Positions 9,001 through 17,539 of a DNA stretch of 64,000 nucleotides are shown piece by piece. Position 1 is the stretch's first letter. Every line of letters begins with the position of its first letter. Under the pieces are notes generated by a model. It searched no databases. It was not told the DNA's origin and saw only the letters and a list, made by a program, of their open reading frames with translations. The translations under genes were made by a program, and so were the position numbers. Origin of the DNA: an uncultured Opitutia bacterium (GTDB taxonomy: Bacteria; Verrucomicrobiota; Verrucomicrobiia; Opitutales; UBA953); contig CAIOAN010000009.1 of the NCBI GenBank assembly GCA_903855995.1, positions 1 to 64,000 of the forward strand, written 5' to 3'.

Positions 9001-10863
9001 CGGAATGCTGGCCGCACCTTTGGTGGAGCCGATCGAGGTGACGAAATTTGCCTTGGTGTAGGTGGAGGCTGACCAAGAACCTGCGGTCAATGCGGAGGCC
9101 CCTGAATTAAGGACGATGGGTGCGGAAATCGTACCACCCGTCAGACCTGAGGTATTGGAAAGAATGGAGCCTGTGGTCGTAATTTTTAAGGCGCCAGTAC
9201 CGGTGACCGTGACGGCGGCACCATCCACGTTGAGGCGACTGGCGGCGTTCAATACCAGGTCGCCGGTCAGAGTTGAGTTTCCCGTAATCGAAAGAGTCGT
9301 CGTCGTTCCCAGCAGGACGCGACCCGCGGTAATCGTTAAGCCCGCTCCGGCTCCGAAGCTTGGGGTGCCTCCCAAGGTTAAGTCGCCGCTACCCACTTTC
9401 GTTAGGATGCCCGAAAGGGTGACGGCGCCGGTAGCTTGCGTGAAATTGAAGGAGCCGGTGTCGATCGTGCCGCCGCCCGTTCCGATCGTGAGTGCGTTGG
9501 TCGGCGATACGCTCCCGGTGAGTTTGAGCGTACTCGCCGCATCGATGCTGATCGTGCCTGTACTGATGTTGCTGAGGCTTGCGATCTGAAGCGTGCCGCC
9601 ACCGATGATAGACGTCGTACCGGTGTAGGTGTTCGTGCCTCCGAGGATCAGCGTGCCTGCGCCGTCTTTTGTTAGGCCAGCTGAGCCGGATAGAGCAGAA
9701 GTTATCGTAGTTATGCCAGTTGTGGCCGAAATCGCTCCTGCGCCAATTGTGATGGTACCGCCGGTCAGCGTGTAGCCTCCAGAGGTGAATGAAATGCCTG
9801 CAGTTGCGGTTGCTGTGGTTACGGTGACGGTTCCAGCGGTTCCGTTGAAGGCAGCAATACTAGCTGAATCCCAACTTCCTGTTCCGTCGGCCCAAGCCCC
9901 ACTGCCACCACTTGCACTATTGGTAGTAATCCAGCCACTTGCTCCATTCCAATATATCGTAGGTGTCGGAACCGAGGTCGAGTAAATCAGATTATCTATA
10001 GCCATTACTCCGACGTTGGATGGCGAGCTTTGCCCCGTGATGCTTATCCCGGTGATATTCTGTCCGAGGGCAAGTGGCGTATTTGATGTGGTAGAGCCGG
10101 CAGCCAAAACCTCGTTTCCAATCATCGTAGTCCCCAGCCAGATATCCATCTTTCCAGAGGCTATGATGTACGTCTGTCCGGCGTAAGAATATTTAATCGT
10201 GCCAGATGCTGCGTTATTTCCGAAAATATGTAGATCAAGAACAGAGTTTTGTACGAGACTGGTAGTCGTGAGGCCGGTGTTAACCGTTTTTCCGATCGAA
10301 CCATAAGTCGTCGTGAGAGTTCCGCTTCCCAGCACAAATTGAAGCCCTGTTGCCGTCGTTGAGTTTGTAACGGCATTATTCGTTCCAAGGTAATTCGCAC
10401 CATTTCCAAGCATTACCTGAAAAGTCCCCGATGAACCTGATAGAACTGTCTGAAATGCGAGAGCGTAGGCAGTCGATGGACCCGTCCAGTTATAAATATC
10501 AAAGATATTCAGCGATCCGGCACTTGGTGCGGTCATTACCAATTCGCTTCCTGTTCCGAGGCTTGCATTTCCTGGGTTTGATAAGACGAATGAACCGGCG
10601 CCTGTACCTATTCTAAAGTATTCCGATCCAGAGGGTGGCGTCGCGATTAGGGTGGTCGAAGTACCCGTTGTAAGGCTGCCCGTCGCAGTCCCGAAATCGA
10701 TTGTGTAGTCGGTGGCTTTAGCGTCGCGCGGAATTACGGACGCGGCGAGGGCGGCGCCGGCGATCAGCGCGGTGCGGGGGAGGGGATTCGAACCGATCAG
10801 ACGCGCGGCGGCCAGGAGCCAGGCGATCGAAGACGGTTTGCGCACACGGATTAAAATCTGCAC
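1..10863 (-). CDS. Giant PATR-repeat surface protein (autotransporter-associated beta-strand repeats), C-terminus outside window
   Basis: One uninterrupted minus-strand reading frame (codon first bases at positions divisible by 3) enters at the left edge and begins near 10863, giving at least about 3,620 residues with no stop. I checked the frame by translation at 1-60, 2340-2830, 4870-4926, 6301-6420 and 9900-10860. The N-terminus carries a long signal sequence (RKPSSIAWLLAAA..., then a second hydrophobic stretch ending near AKA). A globular, less repetitive region of about 270 residues follows. A YWNGASGW motif near 9945 opens the repeats, which have the form LTKTGSGxxTLSGANTYTGxTTVxxGTL, typical of PATR (TIGR02601). 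Such proteins form long right-handed beta-helix passengers at the cell surface, usually ending in an autotransporter barrel or a PEP-CTERM signal; which applies here cannot be seen. The start is uncertain: GTG at 10863 (AAAGGA only 3 bases upstream) or GTG at 10845. Ligand unknown. Confidence 0.9.
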   Translation of the reverse strand, partial: MQILIRVRKPSSIAWLLAAARLIGSNPLPRTALIAGAALAASVIPRDAKATDYTIDFGTATGSLTTGTSTTLIATPPSGSEYFRIGTGAGSFVLSNPGNASLGTGSELVMTAPSAGSLNIFDIYNWTGPSTAYALAFQTVLSGSSGTFQVMLGNGANYLGTNNAVTNSTTATGLQFVLGSGTLTTTYGSIGKTVNTGLTTTSLVQNSVLDLHIFGNNAASGTIKYSYAGQTYIIASGKMDIWLGTTMIGNEVLAAGSTTSNTPLALGQNITGISITGQSSPSNVGVMAIDNLIYSTSVPTPTIYWNGASGWITTNSASGGSGAWADGTGSWDSASIAAFNGTAGTVTVTTATATAGISFTSGGYTLTGGTITIGAGAISATTGITTITSALSGSAGLTKDGAGTLILGGTNTYTGTTSIIGGGTLQIASLSNISTGTISIDAASTLKLTGSVSPTNALTIGTGGGTIDTGSFNFTQATGAVTLSGILTKVGSGDLTLGGTPSFGAGAGLTITAGRVLLGTTTTLSITGNSTLTGDLVLNAASRLNVDGAAVTVTGTGALKITTTGSILSNTSGLTGGTISAPIVLNSGASALTAGSWSASTYTKANFVTSIGSTKGAASIPGKLTVNSVISGNADLMISNSATSGGGGTTILGGVSTYTGNTIIEASAPDANNPVAANLQIGINNALPTTTGLIFNPSTAAGVASVVDLNGKNLEIAYLSDGNTGTSTKPSITNLNATASTLTLSGVTTQGVGFSGVISGSTGTINLVKTGAGTQILSGANTFTGSVSINGGTLSVGSIGNGGVTGNLGAASNAAANLVLNGGTLQYTGTGTTASDRNFTLGTSGGTIDVAAASGTFTLSGSATLSGSNTARTLTLTSSSGTQAGILSGTLGDNGTGATAVTKSGTNTWTLSGANTYSGATLVSAGTLAAGNNAAFGTSAMTINGGTLALGAFTITNNVTLTSGTLSSTTGSIGVDKVTPQAGTISAILSGSGNFAKSAAGTLTLSGANTYTGTTTISGGTLSASAGSLAGTTAITVNGALLTGADFKSGATLSLNSTGTATLSSTGLSVGAVTNANPATDALYFTGNTGTITLASLSGAGKTRFAAAATITSGGISDGTVNVAGALSSAITGGTVTAASLTGNVSGASTSLTLTDLLTGDVSGGTVSAGSMTGTVNSSVTVTGLLTGNITAGTNSLGSLSSTTVSGGTNTVTGAATIGTVSGGTTTVGGVGALTTVSDGTLNLNGATASIGTFNGGTLNLGTTTLTVNGGTSATAITGPNGNLVKATTGTLTLSGTHTYGGTTAVNAGALVVNGALASGSAVSVNNTGTLGGSGTVGAVTVNSGGTISPGNSPGTLNTGAVTFAGGGNYNWQLLDATGNAGTGFDFINSTGALTISATSGSKFNLNLWTLSGSTTNGSALNFNPNTSYTWLLGTFTGGITGFDASKFSIVTAAANGTTGFANTLNGTFSLGYDAVNSPNDLSLIYTTAFILSSDSSYTGGAGNWSTTGNWNGGAVAIDGNALVFKGATGGVTNNDLSTLTTVPSITFDAAAGAYTLNGNALTFGANGILNSSSATQTIGLNLTQNANSSVTATGGAIVFTGSLDNAGFALTLTGASNLSTAALLGSGTITKTGAGSLTLNGSVATTTVNISEGTLALGAADLLANTSTLTLSGAATFDLGGFSDTIATYNQSGTATLTNGTLTATNYNLTGGTISGNLGDGTLNAASGTTTLSGVIGATTVNISGATLITTAADRLADTATINLSAGTLTLGGNDTIGALALSGGTLGGSAYVLTAGTYALTGGTVNAQLGAGALTVTTGTTTLGSAGRLNSAATLAINSGTLSLGGNETVGSLTLAGGTLAGTGTLTASTYDLNSGTLSVNLGTGTLNFNATRTLSVTSAATVVNVTAGTTTFGSASRLTGTPSITLSAGTTLTLGGTENIGSLAGAGTLANAGFTLATGGANTSTDFSGTMSGTGGLTKTGSGNQTLSHANTFSGATLISGGTLTANITGALGSTSGITINGAALSAVDYGAAASLTLDTTGTATISGSGLTITGAVTNNDATDSSLSFTNGSGVITLTSLAGAGSTRFGSDAAITGGISTGTVTVVGLLTAAVSSGTVTAGTLTGNITGGNVTSTGLLTGTLGGGTVNAGSLSSTSVTGGTNTITGAASITTFNSSSGSTTVNGAATIGTLTTGTLNLNGATSSVTTLNGGTVTLGTTALTVSAGTSAGSISGATGSLIITGGTVTLSGTNTYGSGTTVNTGTLVVGATTALPTSGAIAVNAASSLTLNIAGTFGGIGQTLTLNANQSASPVLSTLSGAAVTLLSNVVLADGTTNRIEPTSAGAVLTLSGNLIGAGNLVKAAAGNLILAGTANTNTGSTQIGNGTITINSGSALGTGSLTFFQTSTNATTVILNNAAQSIGTLTSNWTAVTGTIAQTLTLNGTALTINESTDSTFGVGAVATLTSVITGTGSIIKAGTGALTLSSANTYSGATTVNAGSLITTGAGVISGDITVASGATLTLGTAQTISSLADNGTVNVNVAETLGSLSGSGVVNANAAITVTNTSPAISSYTGTFSGSSSLNKSGTGTLSLGGNSASTYSGAINVSAGVVKAATTGALGSGTVTLSAGEVRGSNGVTTSNNIVIGTAATSNTLSYGSSANLLTWDFSTVAGSTYGVSPFAPTNIDANLSSSGLTRGSGMTNSGSSTTLAWGGNGLNSADSAAAIAAGDFATFTVSSSSKILKLGTILAYNTYRTSTGPGNTLWQYQVGSGAFTDITTLTNPTSATLTSAIDLSGISALQGISAGTTITFRLVNWGASATTGNWYLKDITSNAVDFGISGQIGSGTAGNPAAGTGTLGMDASGTTTFSTGTITVNNTATLDATLADSIAIFQGVITGAGSITKTGAGIVKLSGANDFSGGLTISAGTLQVGEAGTTGSLGSGAVTNNAALVFNRSNALSVANIISGTGSLTQAGAGNLTLSGANTYSGATTVSAGTLTAAAGALASTTSITVNGAILSAANFNSAATLTLDATAKATITGNGLTVGALTNVNATDDNALNFTGTGTLTAASLSGAGKTTFGANATITGGVAAGIINVTGLLTANVTGGTVSAGTLTGNLSGGDVSVTNLLTGNVTSGAGTITAGSMTGNVGSSVTVTGLLTGNITAGTNSLGSLSATTVSGGTNTVTGAAAITTVSGGTNALGGDATITTFNSASGSTTVSGVATITTLTAGTLNLNGATSTITHLNGGTIALGSTALTVSDGSYAGGLSGSNGSLTKDSAGTLILSGANTYAGTTTVSNGVLTIGHGSALGTDTAGTTVADGAELSLQGNITVTTEALTLNGTGLSSNGALRNISGNNTIGGAITLSTTSKIVATAGTLTISGGVTGTDTNLTIGGAGNVTINGSGLSLGTGSLTKSGSGLLLLNVANTYSGGTTISGGILKIADAGALGSGMVSVGSAGTLNLNNLTIANAITLAADATLTGGSLPITSVPMTGRVDVVLTGSSQFTKTDAGELKLTGANTYTAPTQVSAGKLTVTDLGDGSHASSVGITDVSDPTKLVVSSGAVLNVESSNTQTTDRSLTLAAGAALASSGTGAVKFTSTAQVALAGASPTLNL

Positions 10864-11098
10864 AATTCCTTTGGTTGCACTTTCGTAATCGCTTCCGTGG
10901 GTTAAGAGTATTCGTCGGCAATGTATCGGAATTTTCCGCAGTTGTGGCGGATTACTTTATAATAAGTGACAGGTGCGTGAAGTGAGCGGACTTCGCCGCA
11001 CAGTTGTCTTATTTACGATATGAATGCGGAAGTCGTGTGACGATTCCGACGGATGCGTGACGGAGCCATGGCTGCGGCCTTCACGATCCGGACACGAA
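10864..11098. other. Upstream region of the giant PATR gene
   Basis: Noncoding stretch between the start of the giant surface gene and the terminator after gltD. It is more AT-rich than its surroundings and must hold the promoter of the giant gene unless that gene is read from gltBD. On the minus strand a TTATTATAAAG stretch (about 10955-10966) could serve as a -10 element, but no matching -35 is at a good distance. An imperfect hairpin lies at 10973-11001 (GTGCG/CGCAC outer stem, GAAGT/ACTTC inner stem). No tRNA, small RNA or convincing ORF was recognised. Confidence 0.4.
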
Positions 11099-11126
11099 GA
11101 AGCCCGACTCCAAGGAGTCGGGCTTC
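11099..11126 (-). terminator. Hairpin terminator after gltD
   Basis: A perfect 12-bp stem (GAAGCCCGACTC / GAGTCGGGCTTC) with a CAAG loop sits 22 bases beyond the gltD stop codon. On the minus strand it is followed by TTCGTGTC, so the U-tract is weak. The position fits transcription termination for the gltBD operon. Confidence 0.7.
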
Positions 11127-11147
11127 GTGCAACGACTGGCGCGAGGC

Positions 11148-12632
11148 TTACGGGAGCTCCGACGATCCCATGAGGAACTTATCGCACTCGCGGGCGACAC
11201 CACGGCCTTCGTTGAAGGCCCAGACGACGAGCGACTGGCCGCGACGGCAATCGCCGGCGGCGAAGACGCCAGGGACGTTGGTCACGTACTTCTCGTGGTC
11301 GGCTTTGACGTTGGAGCGGGCATCGCGTTCGAGGCCGAAGGCTTCGAGCAGCGGCTGTTCCGGACCCATGAAACCCATGGCGAGCAAGACGAGCTGCGCC
11401 GGACGGACCTTCTCGGTGCCGGCGATCTTCTGCGGACCGAACACGCCCTTGTCGTCCTTCTTCCATTCGACTTCGACGGTGTGGACGGCCTGGAGGTTGC
11501 CCTGGGCGTCGGTGTCGAACTGGGTCGCGGTGGTGAGGTAGACGCGCGGGTCGGAGCCGTATTTGGCAGCCGCTTCTTCCTGGCCGTAGTCGACCTTGTG
11601 GGTCTTGGGCCATTCCGGCCAAGGGTTGTCCTTGGCGCGGGTGAGCGGGGACTTTGCCATGATCTCGAGCTGGACGACGGACTTGCAGCCGTGGCGGAGC
11701 GAGGTGCCCACGCAGTCGGTACCGGTGTCGCCGCCGCCGATGATGACGACGTCCTTGCCCTTGGCGCTGATGAAGGCGTCGGGGGACAGGCCGTCCAGGA
11801 GGTTCTTGGTATTGGCGGCGAGGAACTCCATCGCGAGGTGGATGCCCTTGGCGTCGCGGCCGGGGAGGGGGAGGTCGCGGCCCTTGGTGGCGCCGACGGT
11901 GAGGATGACGGAGTCGAAGTCCTTGCGGAGCTGCGCGGGCGTGATGTCGACGCCGACGTTGACGCCGCACTTGAAGGTGACGCCTTCGGCTTCGAGGAGC
12001 GAGATACGGCGGAGCACGACCTCGTTCTTATCAAGCTTCATGTTCGGGATACCGTACATGAGCAGGCCGCCCGGACGGTCGGAGCGTTCGAAGACGGTGA
12101 CGTTGTGGCCGGCGTAGTTGAGCTGCGCGGCGGCGGAGAGGCCGGCGGGGCCGGAGCCGATGACGGCGACCTTCTTGCCGGTGCGCTTGGTCGGGGCGCG
12201 CGGGATGATCCAGCCGTTGTCCCAACCCTTGTCGACGATCGAGACTTCGATGTTCTTGATCGTGACGGCCGGCTTGTTCATGCCGAGCACGCACGAGCCT
12301 TCGCACGGGGCGGGGCAGACGCGGCCGGTGAACTCCGGGAAGTTGTTGGTCTTGTGGAGGCGTTCGAGCGCCTCATGCCAGAGGCCCTTGTAGACGAGGT
12401 CGTTCCACTCAGGAATCAGGTTGTTGATCGGGCAGCCGCTGGCCATCCCGCCGATGAGCTTGCCCGTGTGGCAGAACGGCACGCCGCAATCCATGCAGCG
12501 GGCGCCCTGTTTCTGGAGCTTCTCGTCGGAGTGATGGTGGTGGATCTCCTTCCAGTCGCCGATGCGGGTGAGGGCATCGCGATCAGGCGGGAGCTCGCGC
12601 TGAAATTCTACAAATCCGGTAGGTTTTCCCAT
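11148..12632 (-). CDS. gltD: Glutamate synthase (NADPH) small subunit GltD
   Basis: 494 residues, full length for the GltD family. This subunit takes electrons from NAD(P)H through FAD and passes them by iron-sulfur clusters to the large subunit, which makes glutamate from glutamine and 2-oxoglutarate in the cytoplasm. Visible features: the cysteines C46, C49, C54 and C67 (CxxCxxxxC plus one) and C106, C110, C114 (CPAPCEGSC) that ligate the two [4Fe-4S] clusters; the FAD-binding GSGPAG at 159-164; the second dinucleotide fold GGGDTG at 299-304. It follows gltB on the same strand with 35 bases between them, so the two are almost certainly co-transcribed and form the alpha-beta holoenzyme. ATG start; a hairpin terminator follows. 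Confidence 0.97.
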   Translation of the reverse strand: MGKPTGFVEFQRELPPDRDALTRIGDWKEIHHHHSDEKLQKQGARCMDCGVPFCHTGKLIGGMASGCPINNLIPEWNDLVYKGLWHEALERLHKTNNFPEFTGRVCPAPCEGSCVLGMNKPAVTIKNIEVSIVDKGWDNGWIIPRAPTKRTGKKVAVIGSGPAGLSAAAQLNYAGHNVTVFERSDRPGGLLMYGIPNMKLDKNEVVLRRISLLEAEGVTFKCGVNVGVDITPAQLRKDFDSVILTVGATKGRDLPLPGRDAKGIHLAMEFLAANTKNLLDGLSPDAFISAKGKDVVIIGGGDTGTDCVGTSLRHGCKSVVQLEIMAKSPLTRAKDNPWPEWPKTHKVDYGQEEAAAKYGSDPRVYLTTATQFDTDAQGNLQAVHTVEVEWKKDDKGVFGPQKIAGTEKVRPAQLVLLAMGFMGPEQPLLEAFGLERDARSNVKADHEKYVTNVPGVFAAGDCRRGQSLVVWAFNEGRGVARECDKFLMGSSELP

Positions 12633-12667
12633 GATACAGAAGGTCTTTGGTGTGAACGTGAGGGTGG

Positions 12668-15600
12668 TCAGCCGCCGCCGACTCGAGCGGTGTCGCGCGA
12701 ATTGATTTCGAAGGCTTCGTTGAGGGCAGCGTCGCCGCTGAGACCCTTGGCTTGGGCTGTCGCGATGGCCTGGAGGACGCGCTTGTAGTCCTTCGGCATC
12801 ACCTTGACGAACTTGGCGAGGGAGGCGTCCCAGTTGGCGAGAATCTTCTTCGCCTTAAGGCTGCCCGTGAGCTCGGCGTGACGTTCGATGAGGCCGCGGA
12901 GTTCGGCTGCATCGGTGGCATCAGGCTTCTCGAGGCCGACCATCTGCTTGTTGCAGCGGGTAGCGAAGTCGCCCTTCTCGTCGAGGATGTACGCCACGCC
13001 ACCGCTCATGCCGGCGGCGAAGTTGCGTCCCGTGGCACCGAGGACGACGACGCGTCCGCCGGTCATGTATTCGCAACCGTGGTCACCCACGCCTTCGACG
13101 ACCGTGGAGACACCGGAATTACGTACACAGAAACGTTCGCCGGCCATGCCGCGGAAGAACGCTTCGCCTGAGGTCGCGCCGTAGAGGGCGACGTTGCCGA
13201 GGATGATGTTATCCTCGGCCGCGAAGGTAGCCTTGGCGTCAGGGTAGACGATCACGCGACCACCGCTGAGGCCCTTCCCGACGTAGTCGTTGGCATCGCC
13301 TTCGAGTTCGATGGTAACGCCCGGGGGGACGAAGGCGCCGAGGGATTGGCCCGCGCTGCCCTTGAATTTCAGGTGGATGGTGCCGTCTGGCAGGCCATTC
13401 CAATGCTTCTTCGTGATTTCGTTGCCGAGGATCGTACCGACGACGCGATGGGTGTTCTTGATCTCGCCTTCAAAGCGGACCTTTTCGCCCTTTTCGATGG
13501 CAGGCTTGCACTTCTCCAGGAGGAGGGAGAGGTCGAGGCCCTTCTCAAGGCCGTGGTCCTGCTTTTCGGTGCAGAATCGACCCACTTCGGGGCCGGCCTT
13601 CGGAGAGTAGAGCAGTTTCGACAGGTCAATACCCTTGGCCTTCCAGTGGTCGACGGCGTGACGGGCTTCGAGGGCGTCGGTGCGACCGACCATCTCGTTG
13701 ATCGTGCGAAAGCCGAGCTGAGCCATGATCTCGCGGACTTCCTGGGCGATGAAGCGCATGAAGTTAACGGTATCGGCGGGGTTGCCGGTGAAGTTCTTGC
13801 GCAACTCAGGATCCTGGGTGGCGACGCCGACCGGGCAGGTGTTGAGGTGGCAGACGCGCATCATGATGCAACCAAGGGTCACGAGCGGAGCAGTAGCGAA
13901 GCCGAATTCTTCGGCGCCGAGGAGGGCGGCGATGACGACGTCACGACCGGTTTTTAGCTGGCCGTCGGTTTCGACGACGATGCGAGAACGTAGGTTATTA
14001 AGGACGAGGGTCTGGTGGGTTTCGGCGAGGCCGAGTTCCCAGGGCAGGCCGGCGTGCTTGATGGAGGTCTGGGGCGAAGCGCCCGTGCCGCCGTCGAAGC
14101 CCGAGATGAGGACGACGTCCGCATGCGCCTTAGCGACACCGGTGGCGATGGTGCCCACGCCGACTTCCGAGACGAGCTTCACGCTGACGCGCGCGGCGCG
14201 GTTGGCGTTCTTTAAGTCATGGATGAGTTCGGAGAGATCTTCGATCGAGTAGATGTCATGGTGCGGGGGAGGGGAGATGAGTCCCACGCCAGTGGTGGAG
14301 TGGCGCACCTTGGCGATCCAAGGGTAGACCTTGCCGCCGGGGAGCTGACCGCCTTCGCCGGGCTTTGCACCCTGGGCCATTTTGATCTGCAGTTCCTTGG
14401 CCTGGGTCAGGTAGAGGCTCGTGACGCCGAAGCGGCCGGAAGCGACCTGCTTGATGGCGGAATTCTTCGAATCGCCCTGTTCGTTGGTCCAGGTGTAGCG
14501 GGCCGGATCTTCGCCGCCTTCGCCGGTGTTGGATTTGCCGCCAATGCGGTTCATCGCGATCGCGAGGCTTTCGTGGGCTTCCTGCGAGATCGAGCCGTAG
14601 CTCATCGCACCGGTCTTGAAGCGCTTCAGAATGTTTTCGATGGATTCGACTTCATTGATGTCGATGGCGGTGCGTCCTTTGAACTGCAGGAGGCCGCGCA
14701 GCGTGAAAATCTGCTGCATCTGGTTGTTCACCAGACCCGAGTAGACCTTGAACGTATCGTAATTATTCGTGCGGACCGCCTTCTGAAGGGAGTGGATGAC
14801 TTGCGGGCTGAAGAGGTGGCCTTCGCCTTCGTTGCGCCACTGGTAGTCGCCGCCGACCTCGAGGGTGGCGGGGGTGTCGACGCGTTCGGGGAAGGCACGG
14901 CGGTGGCGTTCCAGTGTTTCTTCGGCGATCGCCGCGACGTCGGCACCTTCGATGCGCGTGGCGGTGCCGGTGAAATACTTGTCGACAACCTTCTGCTGAA
15001 GGCCGACGCATTCGAAGATCTGGGCGCCGAGGTAGCTCTGGATGGTCGAGATGCCGATTTTAGAGGCGACTTTGACGATGCCCTTGGTGGCGGCCTTCAC
15101 GTAGTTCTTACAGGCCGTGTAATGGTCGACTCCGACGAGCAGGCCCTGCTTGATCATGTCGTCGAGGGTCTCGAACGCCAGGTAGGGGTTGATGCCCGCA
15201 CAGCCGTAGCCGATGAGCGTGCAGAAGTGATGGACCTCGCGCGGTTCACCGGACTCGAGAATGAGGCCGACCTTGGTACGCTTACCTTCGCGAATCAGGT
15301 AGTGGTGCAGGCCGGAGACGGCGAGTAGTGGAGGAATGGCGGCGTTGTGACGATCGACGCCGCGATCGCTCAAGATGATCAGGTTGATGCCGGCATCGAT
15401 GTGCAGGCTGGCCTGGCGACAGACCTCATCCATCGCCTTCTCGAGACCCTTGGCGCCGGACTTAGCGTCGAAGAGGGTCGGAATCGTGACGGACTTGAAC
15501 TGGCCGTGGGCGACGTGGCGGAGTTTGGCGAGTTCCTCGTTGGTGAGAATCGGCGACTGGAGCTCGATGAGGTGACAGCTGGACGGATTCGGGTCGAGCA

Positions 15601-17260
15601 GGTTGCGCTCAGGGCCGATCGTCGTGACGGAGGAGGTGACAATTTCTTCGCGGATGCAATCAATCGGCGGGTTGGTCACCTGCGCGAACAACTGCTTGAA
15701 GTAATCGTAGAGAAGTTTCGACTTGTTCGACAGCACGGCGAGCGGGATGTCGGTGCCCATCGAGCCCATGGCTTCGACGCCATCCTTGGCCATCGGGACC
15801 AGCAGCTTGCGCTGGTCTTCGAAGGTGTAGCCGAAGGCGAGCTGGCGCTGCACGGTATTGCTGTGGCCCGCGGCGGGCGCGGCAGGGGCGTCGGCGATGT
15901 CGGCGAGCTTGATCAGGTTCTTGTCGAGCCACTCGCGGTAGGGCTTCTGGGAGGCAATCTGCTGCTTGATCTCCTCGTCGGCGACGATGCGGCCTTCTTC
16001 CATGTTCACGAGGAACATGCGGCCCGGCTGTAGGCGGCCCTTGGCGGCGATGTTGGCCGGATCAATCGGGAGGACGCCGGCTTCGGAGCCCATGATGACG
16101 TAGTCATCCTTGGTCACGTAGTAGCGGGAGGGGCGGAGACCGTTGCGGTCGAGGGTGGCGCCGATCATCGAGCCGTCGGTGAAGACGACGGAGGCGGGCC
16201 CGTCCCAGGGTTCCATCAGGCAGGACTGGTATTCGTAGAACGCCTTCTTTTCAGCGCTCATGGATTCATGGCCATTCCAGGGCTCAGGAATCATCATCAT
16301 CATCGCTTCAGGCAGCGAGCGGCCGCCCATCACGATCAGTTCGAGGACGTTGTCGAACTTCGCCGAGTCGGAACCGTTGGGGTTGACGATCGGGAGGATC
16401 TTCGGGAGGTCCTTGCCGAAGAGCGGGCTGGCCAGGAGGGGCTCGCGGGCCTTCATCCAATTGACGTTGCCGTTGAGCGTGTTGATTTCGCCGTTATGGG
16501 CGATGTAGTGGTAGGGGTGCGCACGTTCCCAGCTCGGGAAGGTGTTGGTTGAGAAGCGCGAGTGGACGAGCGCGAGGGCGGTGTCCATCGACTTGTCAGC
16601 CAGGTCGGGGAAATATTTTCCGACCTGTTCGGGCATGAGCATGCCCTTGTAGATGAGCGTGCGGCAGGACAGGGAGCTGGCGTAGTAGAACTCGTCCTTG
16701 CCGGCGGCGCGGATCTGATGGTGGGCCTGCTTGCTCAGGATGAAGAGCTTGCGTTCAAAATCTTGGTCGGTGGCGCAATCAGCGGGACGACCGAGGAAGG
16801 CCTGACGGACGATCGGTTCGCTGCTGATGGCGGTCTTGCCGAGGGAAGAGTTGTCGACCGGGACCGTGCGCCAGCCGAGAAGCGAGAGGCCGAGGGACTT
16901 GGCAAGATCGGTGAAGGTCGCCTCGGAGGCGGCGCGGATCTTGGCGTCGGGGGAGACGTAGAGCATGCCCACGCCGTAGTGCCCAGGCTTGGGTAGATTG
17001 GCCGGGCCGACCTTGGCGAAGAAACCGTGAGGAATCTGGAGAAGGATGCCGGCACCGTCGCCGGTGTTGACCTCGCAGCCGCAGGCACCCCGGTGGTCGA
17101 GGTTCACCAGGATGGTGAGGGCCTGTTGGATGATATCGTGCGAACGTTTGCCCTTCATCTGGCAAACGAAGCCGACGCCGCAGGCGTCATGCTCAAACTG
17201 GGGGTCATAGAGACCCTGTTTTTCGGGAAGTCCGGGATTCTTCATTTCTGGTGTGGGCAA
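12668..17260 (-). CDS. gltB: Glutamate synthase large subunit GltB
   Basis: 1,530 residues, the usual size. It hydrolyses glutamine in its N-terminal class II amidotransferase domain and transfers the ammonia through an internal tunnel to 2-oxoglutarate in the FMN domain. Evidence: the catalytic cysteine in HDACGVGF (C27), which should become the N-terminus after removal of a short propeptide; the family signature [10 protein letters not shown]; the FMN-domain stretch [15 protein letters not shown]; the [3Fe-4S] cysteines in [15 protein letters not shown]; and the C-terminal glycine-rich beta-helix ([14 protein letters not shown]). The ATG at 17260 gives a 26-residue propeptide; ATG at 17245 is an alternative. 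The protein is the first gene of the gltBD operon, and a candidate promoter lies about 70-100 bases upstream. It is the main ammonia-assimilation partner of glutamine synthetase, which is not in this window. Confidence 0.98.
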   Translation of the reverse strand: MPTPEMKNPGLPEKQGLYDPQFEHDACGVGFVCQMKGKRSHDIIQQALTILVNLDHRGACGCEVNTGDGAGILLQIPHGFFAKVGPANLPKPGHYGVGMLYVSPDAKIRAASEATFTDLAKSLGLSLLGWRTVPVDNSSLGKTAISSEPIVRQAFLGRPADCATDQDFERKLFILSKQAHHQIRAAGKDEFYYASSLSCRTLIYKGMLMPEQVGKYFPDLADKSMDTALALVHSRFSTNTFPSWERAHPYHYIAHNGEINTLNGNVNWMKAREPLLASPLFGKDLPKILPIVNPNGSDSAKFDNVLELIVMGGRSLPEAMMMMIPEPWNGHESMSAEKKAFYEYQSCLMEPWDGPASVVFTDGSMIGATLDRNGLRPSRYYVTKDDYVIMGSEAGVLPIDPANIAAKGRLQPGRMFLVNMEEGRIVADEEIKQQIASQKPYREWLDKNLIKLADIADAPAAPAAGHSNTVQRQLAFGYTFEDQRKLLVPMAKDGVEAMGSMGTDIPLAVLSNKSKLLYDYFKQLFAQVTNPPIDCIREEIVTSSVTTIGPERNLLDPNPSSCHLIELQSPILTNEELAKLRHVAHGQFKSVTIPTLFDAKSGAKGLEKAMDEVCRQASLHIDAGINLIILSDRGVDRHNAAIPPLLAVSGLHHYLIREGKRTKVGLILESGEPREVHHFCTLIGYGCAGINPYLAFETLDDMIKQGLLVGVDHYTACKNYVKAATKGIVKVASKIGISTIQSYLGAQIFECVGLQQKVVDKYFTGTATRIEGADVAAIAEETLERHRRAFPERVDTPATLEVGGDYQWRNEGEGHLFSPQVIHSLQKAVRTNNYDTFKVYSGLVNNQMQQIFTLRGLLQFKGRTAIDINEVESIENILKRFKTGAMSYGSISQEAHESLAIAMNRIGGKSNTGEGGEDPARYTWTNEQGDSKNSAIKQVASGRFGVTSLYLTQAKELQIKMAQGAKPGEGGQLPGGKVYPWIAKVRHSTTGVGLISPPPHHDIYSIEDLSELIHDLKNANRAARVSVKLVSEVGVGTIATGVAKAHADVVLISGFDGGTGASPQTSIKHAGLPWELGLAETHQTLVLNNLRSRIVVETDGQLKTGRDVVIAALLGAEEFGFATAPLVTLGCIMMRVCHLNTCPVGVATQDPELRKNFTGNPADTVNFMRFIAQEVREIMAQLGFRTINEMVGRTDALEARHAVDHWKAKGIDLSKLLYSPKAGPEVGRFCTEKQDHGLEKGLDLSLLLEKCKPAIEKGEKVRFEGEIKNTHRVVGTILGNEITKKHWNGLPDGTIHLKFKGSAGQSLGAFVPPGVTIELEGDANDYVGKGLSGGRVIVYPDAKATFAAEDNIILGNVALYGATSGEAFFRGMAGERFCVRNSGVSTVVEGVGDHGCEYMTGGRVVVLGATGRNFAAGMSGGVAYILDEKGDFATRCNKQMVGLEKPDATDAAELRGLIERHAELTGSLKAKKILANWDASLAKFVKVMPKDYKRVLQAIATAQAKGLSGDAALNEAFEINSRDTARVGGG

Positions 17261-17329
17261 AAAGTGTTCAGATTTGGACGCGAGCGGGGTGAGCCGCCGG
17301 GTGCCGTTGCGGAGTCCGCAAGACGGTTA

Positions 17330-17360
17330 AATCTAGTGGGCAATAATCACCCCCTGTCAA
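17330..17360 (-). promoter_or_regulatory. Candidate sigma-70 promoter for gltBD
   Basis: Reading the minus strand, a perfect TTGACA (17355-17360) is followed after 19 bases by TAGATT (17330-17335). The predicted transcript would start near 17323 and carry a leader of about 60 bases before the gltB ATG. The spacer is two bases longer than ideal, so this is a candidate only. Confidence 0.42.
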
Positions 17361-17539
17361 AGGCAACTTATGGTTAGGTTTTGGAGGGGGAGGATGGGGA
17401 TTCCGTGCCAAGTCGGCGGAGTGTTTGGCGCTGTGCCGCTTTTGGTTATTTTTGTTAGGAAAAAGCCCAAAGTCCGACAGCGCGGTGGGGTTTCCACCGC
17501 GACAAGGACGCCCGCCGCCATCCGCCGTCTCCCTTGACA

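Noticed and set aside
5-9985. Many plus-strand reading frames of 60-290 codons over the first 10 kb, rich in V, P, A and R
   Set aside because: They are the mirror of the minus-strand PATR repeats: the same GC-rich repeats read on the opposite strand give long open frames with no domains, and each overlaps the single uninterrupted minus frame.
1-10863. CRISPR array suspected from short regular repeats in the first 10 kb
   Set aside because: The repeats are coding, vary in length and spacing, keep reading frame, and lack unique spacers between identical repeats.
11127-12788. A 553-codon plus-strand frame across gltD
   Set aside because: It lies antisense to gltD, which has clear Fe-S and FAD motifs, and its composition (long runs of G, V, D, E, L) is that of a shadow frame in high-GC DNA.
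14219-16033. Plus-strand frames of 369 and 228 codons inside gltB
   Set aside because: Antisense shadows of gltB; no recognisable motif and no ribosome binding site.
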